From Candidatus Margulisiibacteriota bacterium (GTDB taxonomy: Bacteria > Margulisbacteria > Riflemargulisbacteria > GWF2-35-9): a stretch of 39,064 bases of DNA. The notes under the pieces are model-generated. The model saw only the letters and a program-made list of their open reading frames with translations. It ran no database searches and had not been told where the DNA came from. Both the position numbers and the translations under genes were made by a program. The stretch lies in NCBI GenBank assembly GCA_028715625.1, contig JAQURL010000021.1:1-39064 (forward strand), written 5' to 3'. This document shows, one piece after another, positions 8,332-15,994 of the stretch; within the stretch, counting starts at the first letter, position 1; each line of letters starts with the position of its first letter.

Positions 8332-9661
8332 TTTGAAAAGGATCAAGAAAATCCTCATAATTCGCCCGGACGCCATGGGCGATGTGATACTTACTTTCCC
8401 ACTTGCTCATGAGCTTAAAAAGAATATTTCCGGTTCTGAAATTTACTATCTATGCTCAAACTATACTAAAGAGCTGATTGAAGCCCATCCGGACATAACC
8501 GGAACTATTAATGACAATTATAGAGGCACAAAATCAATTAAGGAATATTGCAAATTATTAAGAAAAGTACGAAATATGCGCTTTGATGCGGTTTTTCATT
8601 GTTATAATGAAATTGATTACGCGTTAATGATGTTTTTGGCTTTAATTCCTTACCGGATAGGCGATTCTTCCAAACTGGCACCGAAGCTATTCCACAATTT
8701 TAAGGTAAACCAGGATTTCAGGAATTTTTTAAACCATGAGACTGATATCAATTCGAATCTCCTCAAGGCGCTTAAAATTCCCAGGCCTGAAAAAGCTGAA
8801 TTTAACCTAAGTGAAATTAAAGCTGCGCTTAAGTCTGATATCAGCAAACTTATTTTAACCATGAAGAAGAAAAAAACAGTGATCATTCATCCCGGGATGA
8901 TTAATGGCAATCTGCCTTGGGAAAATGAGAAATACAGAGAGCTTATCGAACTTCTGCAAAAGGATTATCAGGTGTTTCTGACCGGTGGCAAATCAGAAAT
9001 AGCCAACAATAAAAATATTTCAACTGGTCTGCAGGTTATAGACTTAAGCGGTGCGACAAGCATGCTTGATCTTTTACAATTATTGAAAGAAGCTCACTGT
9101 ATCATATCTGTAAATACGGGCCCGATGCACATGGCAGCAGCACTAGGAACGCCTGTAGTACTGCTTTCTCCAACCAAATGGATAAAACCCAATCGTTGGG
9201 GCCCATACGGGGTTAGCCTGATTGTTGAACCTTCAAAAATATGCAAAACCAGATGTAATCCTTATAACTGCAAAACACGATTTTGTGTTGAGGATTTATT
9301 GGTAGAAGATGTTGTTGACGCTGTACAAAAAATTGGAGAACTAAATAAAAAATCAGATATAGCTACTATTAAAAAATATATGCTTAAATTTTCCCTGAAT
9401 GTTCTGAATCTCACAACTGAGGACCTGTCTGGCGCTTGCAGCGGATTTACATATTTTAACAGCGCTGATATCGATTCCAACTTTTTATATTTTATCATTA
9501 ATAATGACATCAATATTATCATTAAAAATAATATAACATTTTTTGACCGATTGATTCGCCAGATAGCAGCTACAGCTATTTATTATCCGCCCTTATTCGT
9601 TAATTTGAAAAAAACTGAAAAACTTGAAGACAAATTGTTCTCATATTTGCAAAAAGATTAA
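8306..9661 (+). CDS. GT9 (ADP-heptose:LPS heptosyltransferase-like) glycosyltransferase, copy 1
   Basis: Member of the WaaC/WaaF family that transfers heptose or a related sugar to lipid-linked glycan at the inner face of the membrane; 451 residues. The N-terminal IIRPDAMGDVILTFPLA and the C-terminal nucleotide-sugar site (SVNTGPMHMAAALGTPVV, Asn270 onward) are the family landmarks. In most GT9 enzymes that Asn is Asp, as in the next gene, so the donor site is altered. A cysteine cluster follows (C-x3-C-x3-Y-N-C-x4-C), and then about 100 extra residues that are conserved only in the neighbouring paralogue. The GTG at 8306 is used; a TTG at 8333, one nt after the upstream stop, is a realistic alternative that gives a more typical N-terminus. 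It ends in a 1-nt TAATG overlap with copy 2. Confidence 0.85.
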   Translation: MSYLKRKVNLKRIKKILIIRPDAMGDVILTFPLAHELKKNISGSEIYYLCSNYTKELIEAHPDITGTINDNYRGTKSIKEYCKLLRKVRNMRFDAVFHCYNEIDYALMMFLALIPYRIGDSSKLAPKLFHNFKVNQDFRNFLNHETDINSNLLKALKIPRPEKAEFNLSEIKAALKSDISKLILTMKKKKTVIIHPGMINGNLPWENEKYRELIELLQKDYQVFLTGGKSEIANNKNISTGLQVIDLSGATSMLDLLQLLKEAHCIISVNTGPMHMAAALGTPVVLLSPTKWIKPNRWGPYGVSLIVEPSKICKTRCNPYNCKTRFCVEDLLVEDVVDAVQKIGELNKKSDIATIKKYMLKFSLNVLNLTTEDLSGACSGFTYFNSADIDSNFLYFIINNDINIIIKNNITFFDRLIRQIAATAIYYPPLFVNLKKTEKLEDKLFSYLQKD

Positions 9662-10968
9662 TGATGCTGGAACTAAAAAAAATATTAATAATCCGTCCTG
9701 ATGAGCTGGGTGATGTGATTCTCAGCCTGCCACTTGCGGTTGAACTAAAAAAACAGTTCCCAAATGTTCAAATTTATTACTTATGCTCGGAATATACTGC
9801 TCAATTGCTGGAATATCATCCGGCAGTTAACGGCTGTATTATTGACCCTCTGGAAAAAGGCAGAACATATAAGGGTATTTTTAAATTTGTAAAAGAAATC
9901 AAACAACAGAATTTTGATGCAGTATTCCATTGTTATAATGAATTTGCCTATGCTCTTGCAGTATATCTTGCTCGAATTAAGTTTAGAGTAGGGGATAGTT
10001 CCAAGCTGGCACCGCGATTTTTTCATAATTATCGTGCTAGACAGGACTTTACAAATATCTGGAACCACGAGGTAGACCTGAATTTGAATCTGTTAAGAGC
10101 TCTTCGCTTAAATGTACCGCAAATAGGGGATTTCGGTATGAAACTTGATTTTTCCAAAGCGGAAAACCCACTTATTAAAAAGGCAATTACTATTAAAAAT
10201 TATATCATGGTTCACCCCGGTCTTGGCAAAGGGAACCGTTTCTGGGGAATTATTAAATATAAAGCTTTAATAGACTGGCTGGTCGATAAGGATTATGGTG
10301 TTATTATCAGCGGGGGAGCATCTGAATTACAACAAAATAAAGAAATCGCGGCAGATTATCCAGGTAAAGTAATTGATTTGACCGGTAAAACAAGTTTGAT
10401 TCAGTTAGCCTTTCTGATAAAAGGTGCCGAAATATTTGTCTCAGTGGACACTGGTCCTATGCATCTTGCTGCTGCCCTGGGCATACCGGTTGTACTTATT
10501 TCACCCTCCAAATATGTTAAGCCCAATCGTTGGGGGCCTTATGGCGTAAAAAATAAAATTGTCTATGCCAAGAGGACGTGCCCGCTGCGTTGTTTCCCCT
10601 ACAACTGTATTGAAAAATACTGTGTGGACGCTATTCAGATAGAGCAAGTGGCTAATGCCATTGAACAAATAAACAGGGAAAAGGCAGTAAGTATCCTGGA
10701 GTATAAAAAACAATGGCTTAAAGTATCGTTAAATATCCTGATTCTGAGCGACAAATTTATAAATGACAAAATTTTGAAGGGGTTTAATGTTTATTATGAA
10801 AACGATATTAAAGGAGCAATTTTAAAGTTTATAGTAAATAACGATATTAACCTGATTATTAAAAATAAAATAAGTTTATGGGATAAAATTATTTGCAGGA
10901 TTGCCTCGTTGTATATTTATTATCCACCGGTAGTTAAAACCGTATTAACTGAAAATATTATAGATTAA
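9661..10968 (+). CDS. GT9 (heptosyltransferase-like) glycosyltransferase, copy 2
   Basis: 435-residue paralogue of the upstream gene, evidently a tandem duplicate. It has IIRPDELGDVILSLPLA at the N-terminus and the intact donor motif SVDTGPMHLAAALGIPVV (Asp263). The segment KPNRWGPYG and the four-cysteine cluster (CPLRCFPYNCIEKYC) are shared with copy 1, as is the C-terminal extension (WLKVSLNILILSD, then FIVNNDINLIIKNKIS, then IYYPPVV). The extension is not part of the E. coli WaaC/WaaF enzymes as I know them. Translation is coupled to copy 1 through a TAATG overlap. The gene converges on the GT4 gene with a 4-nt overlap of ends. It probably adds a heptose-like residue to a lipopolysaccharide core or related glycan. 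Confidence 0.87.
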   Translation: MMLELKKILIIRPDELGDVILSLPLAVELKKQFPNVQIYYLCSEYTAQLLEYHPAVNGCIIDPLEKGRTYKGIFKFVKEIKQQNFDAVFHCYNEFAYALAVYLARIKFRVGDSSKLAPRFFHNYRARQDFTNIWNHEVDLNLNLLRALRLNVPQIGDFGMKLDFSKAENPLIKKAITIKNYIMVHPGLGKGNRFWGIIKYKALIDWLVDKDYGVIISGGASELQQNKEIAADYPGKVIDLTGKTSLIQLAFLIKGAEIFVSVDTGPMHLAAALGIPVVLISPSKYVKPNRWGPYGVKNKIVYAKRTCPLRCFPYNCIEKYCVDAIQIEQVANAIEQINREKAVSILEYKKQWLKVSLNILILSDKFINDKILKGFNVYYENDIKGAILKFIVNNDINLIIKNKISLWDKIICRIASLYIYYPPVVKTVLTENIID

Positions 10969-12104
10969 CCGTGGTTTTTGTCTGGTAAAATACCGATTAA
11001 CAGTTCCTCTGTTTCCCTGGCGCAATTTTCATAAGAAAAATTTTTGATATTTTCATATCCGGCTTTTATCATTTTTTGCTGCAATGATTTGTCGGTAAGC
11101 AGCTTGCCAAGGGCATCTGCCATTTCATCTGTGTTTTTTGGGTCAACATAGAGTGCTGCCGAACCGCCAACTTCAGGCATGGAAGTGATGGAAGAGGTGA
11201 TAACCGGTATGCCCGCTGCCATGGCTTCAAGTATGGGTAAGCCAAAGCCTTCGTAATTAGTTGCAAAGAACAGACAGACAGCATGCTGATAGAGTTCGAC
11301 AAGTGCAGTTTTAGGTAAATTTTTCAGAAGTATAATATCTGTGTCGTTTTTTATCATTGTTTTGATGTCCTCTGGTACCGGAGGGTTGGTTTTGGTAATT
11401 ATTACAAACTGATATTCTTTGTCTCTGTTGCAGTTCTGAAAAGCGCTTATCATATTCAAAACATTTTTTCTGGTTTCAAATGGCGCTACGGTAAGTACAT
11501 AGGGTTTGGTTAAATGATACTGTTTTGTTATAGTACCCGAAGCCTGTTTCCCTTGGAAAGCTTTATCCCAGCCATTATAAATTACTTGAATTTTTTGAGG
11601 ATCGATTTTCAGAAAACTGACGATATCTTTTTTTGTGTATTCACTGACAGCTACAAGTGCCCGAGCCTTATCTAGCTGTTTATGTACCTTATGAGTCATC
11701 CATTTAATATCCAGAATATAGTTAAGTTTTTTAAGACCTGTGGAATTCGCTATTTCCTGCAGACGCAGAGGAAAGTACATGATATCGTGGACAGTGACTA
11801 CGTAAGGGAAATTGATGGTGAAAACATTATATTGGCCGGGGAAAAATAAAAGATTAACTCTATTTTTGAGAAGAAATTTTTTGAAATGATTTTTCAGGTC
11901 CCAGAATAATAAGGTAGGTTTATAGATTATTTTTTCATATTCATTAAGCACCGGATAATCAGGTATGGTTTTTTTGTCCCTGAAGAGCAGAAAAAAACGG
12001 TCTTTTTGCTTTATATCAATTAGAATGTTGAGCAGATAACTGCCAATACCACGTGTTAAAGAGTCATCCTGAAGGGACCTGCAATCAATAGCAATCTTTG
12101 TCAT
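10965..12104 (-). CDS. GT4 family glycosyltransferase
   Basis: GT-B-fold retaining glycosyltransferase of 379 residues. The N-terminal Gly-rich acceptor-side loop (RGIGSYLLNIL) is followed by TVHDIMYFPLR and, in the C-terminal donor domain, PYVLTVAPFETRKN and the E-x7-E region EGFGLPILEAMAAGIPVIT, with PEVGGSAALYVDP after it. These are standard GT4 features; several such proteins are mannosyltransferases, but the donor cannot be fixed here. The ATG is preceded by AAGGTG about 10 nt upstream. It converges on GT9 copy 2 and is divergent from the next GT2 gene. It most likely acts in the cytoplasm on a lipid-linked precursor of the same glycan. Confidence 0.88.
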   Translation of the reverse strand: MTKIAIDCRSLQDDSLTRGIGSYLLNILIDIKQKDRFFLLFRDKKTIPDYPVLNEYEKIIYKPTLLFWDLKNHFKKFLLKNRVNLLFFPGQYNVFTINFPYVVTVHDIMYFPLRLQEIANSTGLKKLNYILDIKWMTHKVHKQLDKARALVAVSEYTKKDIVSFLKIDPQKIQVIYNGWDKAFQGKQASGTITKQYHLTKPYVLTVAPFETRKNVLNMISAFQNCNRDKEYQFVIITKTNPPVPEDIKTMIKNDTDIILLKNLPKTALVELYQHAVCLFFATNYEGFGLPILEAMAAGIPVITSSITSMPEVGGSAALYVDPKNTDEMADALGKLLTDKSLQQKMIKAGYENIKNFSYENCARETEELLIGILPDKNHG

Positions 12105-12185
12105 ATAAAGTACACCTTAATTCTATTTTCTGTTAGAATAAAATATTATGCAAGTTTTATTGTTTTTACCGGTCGGTATTTATAT

Positions 12186-13163
12186 ATGTCTGTAATTTTA
12201 TCTATTTGTATTCCCACTTATAAAATGGCTCAATATCTGGACTATGCGCTGAAAAGTATAGCCGAACAAGTCACAAAAGAGCAGTTAAAGCAACTGGAAA
12301 TTTGTATTAGTGATAATGCCTCACCGGATAATACCACGGAAATTGTGAAAAAATGGCAAAAAGATAGTGTCGTGAGTATAAAATATTTTTGTCATCAGGA
12401 AAATAAAGGAATGGATGAGAATTTATTGCAGGTTGTGAAAATGGCTGCTGGAAAATATTGCTGGTTCCTGGGCAGTGATGACGCGCTAATGCCCGATGCA
12501 ATTGCCAGGATTATTCGAGAGATCGGGAGTGCTGATGATCCGGATATAATTTTTTGTAATCGTATTGAATGTGATATGGGAATGAACCCAAAAGTAAACA
12601 AACCATGGTTAAAACAGCCAAAAAAGGATTGCCTGTTTAATCTAGCCTATGATAAAAGTTTTATAGGATATTCCAAATCGGTGTCTTCACTCGGTGGTCT
12701 ATTCAGTTACCTCAGTTCGCTGGTTTTTAAACGTAGCAGATGGCTGGATGTAAAGGGTTATGAATCTTATATAGGGCATCATTATTTGCATATTTTTATG
12801 CTTTTTAAATTTCTGGAAAAAGGCTGCAAAGTTAAATATGTTTATGATCCGCTGGTATATTGCCGAATTAACGATGTTTATGAAAAATTATTCGGACATA
12901 CAAAGCGATTAATTCATGATTTAAACGCATACAGCTTGCTGGCCGAAATGACTATAAAAGAGAAACCTGACGTGCTTCGGGCTTTTAATAAATTGATGTA
13001 TAGAGAGCATTCTTATCGCAATGTCTGGTCATATAGCGCTTGCGAGCCTGAGAGAAAACAATGGGAGGAAGTGATTCCTTATTTACGTAAATTCAACTAT
13101 CCGGAGTGGGTTATATATATATCTACAATACGCTGGCTGAGCAAAATTCTCTATCGGGTATAA
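12186..13163 (+). CDS. GT2 glycosyltransferase (abequosyltransferase/RfbV-like appearance)
   Basis: 325-residue GT-A transferase. It has ILSICIPTYKMAQYLDYALKS at the N-terminus, EICISDNASPDNTTEIVKKW, and LGSDDALMPDAI as the DxD-type metal site. The middle and end (SSLVFKRSRW, then a His-rich stretch, then the Tyr/Arg-rich tail) recall O-antigen transferases such as those that move 3,6-dideoxyhexoses, which would suit the rfbFGH genes a few kb away; this is inference from general resemblance. No Shine-Dalgarno sequence is visible before the ATG. The short inverted repeat TACCG-GT-CGGTA (12167-12178) sits just upstream. Confidence 0.82.
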   Translation: MSVILSICIPTYKMAQYLDYALKSIAEQVTKEQLKQLEICISDNASPDNTTEIVKKWQKDSVVSIKYFCHQENKGMDENLLQVVKMAAGKYCWFLGSDDALMPDAIARIIREIGSADDPDIIFCNRIECDMGMNPKVNKPWLKQPKKDCLFNLAYDKSFIGYSKSVSSLGGLFSYLSSLVFKRSRWLDVKGYESYIGHHYLHIFMLFKFLEKGCKVKYVYDPLVYCRINDVYEKLFGHTKRLIHDLNAYSLLAEMTIKEKPDVLRAFNKLMYREHSYRNVWSYSACEPERKQWEEVIPYLRKFNYPEWVIYISTIRWLSKILYRV

Positions 13164-13181
13164 ATTCCAGCAATGAAATCA

Positions 13182-13211
13182 TTGGATAAAATAATTATTT
13201 CCATTTATAAT
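13182..13211 (+). promoter_or_regulatory. Candidate promoter of the aldolase gene
   Basis: TTGGAT (13182-13187), 18-nt spacer, TATAAT (13206-13211), giving a leader of about 55 nt that carries AGGAGGG just before the ATG at 13273. Confidence 0.5.
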
Positions 13212-13272
13212 ATATGAAATTTTTTAATTAACTTACAAGTAGCAGCAAAAATGAAATAGGAGGGTTAGATTA

Positions 13273-14088
13273 ATGAATACTTTGGAAAAGAAAATGGTTG
13301 ATATTCTAAAGGGGTTAAAAGAAAATCATCATGTTATCGGGATTAAAGCAGAGTTTGAAGCCGAGGGAACAAGGCTTGAAGAAGCGTTGAGATTAAAAGA
13401 TGTTGTTTCCAAAGCCGGGTTGGACCTCACTATAAAAATAGGTGGCTGCGAAGCGCTTAAGGATATGTATGACGCGCGTTCTATAGGTGTTACACATATT
13501 GTGGCCCCAATGATTGAATCCGCCTATGCTTTAAAAAAGTATTTAGGTTGTGTCAAGCTGGCTTTTCCTGAAGATGAAAGAAAAGATACCAAATTTTTGA
13601 TTAATCTGGAAACAATCCAGGGCTACAAAAACATTGACGAAATCCTGGCCTTAAAAGAAATAAAATCCCTGTCAGGAATAGTTCTGGGAAGAGTAGACCT
13701 TACAGGTTCTCTGGGATTAACCAGAGAAGATGTAAATTCCGATTTAATATTTAATATAGCCAAAGATTTGTTCAATAAAGCTAAAAAACTGAAAATGGAA
13801 ACTGTAATCGGTGGAGGAGTTTCTAAAGAAACAGTACCCTTTATTAATAAGCTACCTAAAGGTTCGGTTAATAGATATGAAACCAGAAAAGTTATCTTCA
13901 AATGTCCCGAAGCTCTTTCCGGTTCTTATGACAAAGGCATTCTGAAAGCTGTGGGTTTTGAGTTAATGTGGCTTAAAAATAAACGTAACTTTTATGGTAT
14001 GATTTTTGAGGAAGATACCCATCGTATTGTAATGCTGGAAAAGCGCTACAAAAAGTTGATAAAAGACGCGGGCGGCGCTTACGAATAA
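13273..14088 (+). CDS. HpcH/HpaI aldolase (citrate lyase beta-like) family protein
   Basis: 271-residue TIM-barrel protein of the family that makes or breaks C-C bonds next to a 2-keto acid or CoA ester using a divalent metal. Landmarks: GVTHIVAPMIESAYALKKYL; the metal-ligand Glu in FLINLETIQGYKNIDEIL; and the Asp ligand in SGIVLGRVDLTGSLG. The C-terminal third departs from classic HpaI (SVNRYETRKVIFKCPEAL and later), so the substrate is probably different. A good AGGAGGG ribosome-binding site precedes the ATG. The gene converges on the cyclase operon across a 75-nt palindromic element. Its position suggests it serves the same unusual-sugar pathway, by making or cleaving a keto-deoxy intermediate, but this is not shown by sequence. 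Confidence 0.83.
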   Translation: MNTLEKKMVDILKGLKENHHVIGIKAEFEAEGTRLEEALRLKDVVSKAGLDLTIKIGGCEALKDMYDARSIGVTHIVAPMIESAYALKKYLGCVKLAFPEDERKDTKFLINLETIQGYKNIDEILALKEIKSLSGIVLGRVDLTGSLGLTREDVNSDLIFNIAKDLFNKAKKLKMETVIGGGVSKETVPFINKLPKGSVNRYETRKVIFKCPEALSGSYDKGILKAVGFELMWLKNKRNFYGMIFEEDTHRIVMLEKRYKKLIKDAGGAYE

Positions 14089-14091
14089 CTT

Positions 14092-14164
14092 ATACCAAGT
14101 TGCCATCAGTCAACTTTATTGACTGCGTTCTCGGCATGCTCATTTTATGATTGTATTTTGGTAT
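14092..14164. repeat. 73-bp palindromic element with ATACCAA/TTGGTAT ends
   Basis: Terminal inverted repeats ATACCAA (14092-14098) and TTGGTAT (14158-14164) enclose a perfect internal hairpin CAGTCAA-CTTTA-TTGACTG (14107-14125). No T-run follows the hairpin, so it is not a normal terminator. The element fills the gap between two convergent genes and touches the stop codon of the cyclase gene. TACCAA/TTGGTA ends recur in small non-autonomous elements of several bacteria, which makes a MITE-like origin possible. Confidence 0.5.
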
Positions 14165-15312
14165 TAATTGTTAAATAGACTGCGTTTAATCAGTTCGAGT
14201 TTATTGACCAGTTCTTGATTAATCACGAATTGCCGAGAAATAACATGGCCGATTTTTTTAAGGCCGATGAAGGTTACTTTGTTGCCCAGTGTTTTCTTAT
14301 CTTTTTGTAATAAAACAGCTACTCCCTGCATAGAGATTTCTTTCATTGTGGCCAAAGCAGATGGTTCGATTAAGGCATAGGAATATTTTTTTATTTCTTC
14401 ATTATCAGCTTTATTGAAAAGCCCCTCCTGATAAAAAATTTCATTGATGATAAGCAGCCCTATATTGATTGCCGAACCATGAGGTATCTTATAATCGGAC
14501 AGGATTTCCAACGCGTGTCCCAGGGTATGACCGTAATTCAGGCTGCGGCGAAGATTCAGTTCAAATTCATCATGTTCAATAACGACTTTTTTTACGCTTA
14601 ATGCAGCCTGAATGAGGGGTTTAAAGTTATTAATCTTTACAACCTTGCCTTTTTTGACGCATTTTGAGTAAATATCCAGGACATCCCTGCCACCTGTTAT
14701 GCAGAGCTTTAAAATTTCACCCAGGCCGGAATTTACTTCCCGCACAGCTAATGTTTTCAGAAAGTTAGGATTGATGATAACTTCAGCCGGCGCTGAAAAA
14801 AGAGCCAGCTGATTTTTTGCATTATTATGGTTAATTCCTGCTTTGCCGCCAATACAGCTGTCACACATAGCCAGTAAAGTTGTCGGGAAATAAGTCCAGG
14901 ATATGCCTCTTTTATAGCAGGCCCCGACAAAAGCACCGACATCCTGAGTTATACCTCCGCCCACAACGACGAGTTTTTCATTTTTGGTGAAGGAGTTTTT
15001 TTGCAGAAAATCGACTACTTTAATGACATTTTCTATGGATTTGAATTCTTCCGTTGCTTCTGCCCTATATGTTCTGGATTTTAGAAAATCAACTTTTTTT
15101 GTTTTTAAATACAAGCCCAGAACGTAATTGTCCACCAGCAGTAAGTTCTTATTGTTAGTTTGTAGTAATTGCTTTACAGGAAGAAAAGCGTCAGTCTCTG
15201 AATCCCAATGTACTTTATAAGGTCTGGGGACTGATGTAACTTGAAAGTCCGAGGACAGGATATCAACTTTAAAGTTTTTATTTTCAATGCGAAAAGAAGC
15301 AGACTTGCTCAT
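14164..15312 (-). CDS. 3-dehydroquinate synthase-like sugar phosphate cyclase
   Basis: NAD- and metal-dependent cyclase superfamily member of 382 residues, longer at the N-terminus than a typical AroB. The superfamily core is plain: VVVGGGITQDVGAFVGACYKRG (residues 116-135), PTTLLA, then DSCIGGKAGIN. Residues matching the known dehydroquinate synthase active site all appear kept: D151, K157, N167, E199 (metal), K202, K241 or K242, R255/R256, N259, H262 (metal), H266, H278 (metal) and K339/K340. So a DAHP-like substrate is more plausible than the sedoheptulose-phosphate substrate of valiolone synthases. It overlaps the SDR gene by ATGA, with GGAGG upstream, and ends a four-gene operon of polysaccharide-type enzymes. 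It could be the housekeeping aroB, but the context argues for a special cyclitol or sugar pathway. Confidence 0.85.
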   Translation of the reverse strand: MSKSASFRIENKNFKVDILSSDFQVTSVPRPYKVHWDSETDAFLPVKQLLQTNNKNLLLVDNYVLGLYLKTKKVDFLKSRTYRAEATEEFKSIENVIKVVDFLQKNSFTKNEKLVVVGGGITQDVGAFVGACYKRGISWTYFPTTLLAMCDSCIGGKAGINHNNAKNQLALFSAPAEVIINPNFLKTLAVREVNSGLGEILKLCITGGRDVLDIYSKCVKKGKVVKINNFKPLIQAALSVKKVVIEHDEFELNLRRSLNYGHTLGHALEILSDYKIPHGSAINIGLLIINEIFYQEGLFNKADNEEIKKYSYALIEPSALATMKEISMQGVAVLLQKDKKTLGNKVTFIGLKKIGHVISRQFVINQELVNKLELIKRSLFNN

Positions 15313-15983
15313 TTTTGAAAACCTCCGATGGAGTAACCACCATCAATAATTATATTTTGCCCGGTGATATAGCTGTTTTGCGAAGAGCATAAAAAATAAG
15401 CCAACTCTGCAATCTCATTGGTATCAGCTAGCCGCCCCAATGCAATTTTTTCTTCAAAGTCTTTAATAGTTTCAGGAGTATTATTTTGAACTGTCATTTT
15501 TGTTGCTACAAAGCCCGGCGAAAGTGCATTAACCTTTATATTATAGGCACCCAGTTCCAGAGCTAATGTTTTAACAAGACCGATTAAAGCGTGCTTGGAC
15601 ATTGAATAGGATGTACGGCCTTTACGTGACAAAAAGCCGTAAATAGAGGATATTCCCAGAATATGTCCTTCTTTTTCGACTTTTAAAGGTTTCAATAAAT
15701 ATTGCAAAACCTGATAAAAAGACAGGGTATTGATGGCCAGAGTTTTATCCAGTTCTTCATAACTGATTTCCTCAAAGGATTTGGGTCGGTTATAGCCTGC
15801 ACATTGTATTATTACATTTGCTTTAATTTTATGTTTGGTAAAATATTTGTCGATAGATTTGCGGTCGGCAAGGTCCATTTCTTTTCTGGTCGGAGCTATG
15901 ACCTGATATTTTTCTTGTTTAAATTTTTTAACAATCGCGCTGCCGATATCACCATTACCACCTAATATAAAGAGAGTTTTCAT
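15309..15983 (-). CDS. Short-chain dehydrogenase/reductase (SDR)
   Basis: Classical SDR of 224 residues, NAD(P)-dependent, probably reducing a keto sugar or cyclitol. Visible: the glycine-rich GGNGDIGSAIV at the N-terminus, the NAG-like CAGYNRP, catalytic Ser in GISSIYG, YSMSK (Tyr and Lys), and the SPGFVATKM and GQNIIIDGGYS segments of the C-terminus. The ATG at 15983 is chosen because AAAGGAG lies 6 nt upstream; an ATG at 15998 overlaps the previous stop as ATGA but has no ribosome-binding site of its own, since the AAAGGAG falls inside it. It is the third gene of the minus-strand operon, between the ThDP enzyme and the cyclase. Confidence 0.88.
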   Translation of the reverse strand: MKTLFILGGNGDIGSAIVKKFKQEKYQVIAPTRKEMDLADRKSIDKYFTKHKIKANVIIQCAGYNRPKSFEEISYEELDKTLAINTLSFYQVLQYLLKPLKVEKEGHILGISSIYGFLSRKGRTSYSMSKHALIGLVKTLALELGAYNIKVNALSPGFVATKMTVQNNTPETIKDFEEKIALGRLADTNEIAELAYFLCSSQNSYITGQNIIIDGGYSIGGFQK

Positions 15984-15994
15984 TTGAGCTCCTT

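Noticed and set aside
13170-13184. CAATG-AAAT-CATTG hairpin as terminator after the GT2 gene
   Set aside because: The stem is AU-rich and short, and no T-run follows; it overlaps the aldolase -35 box.
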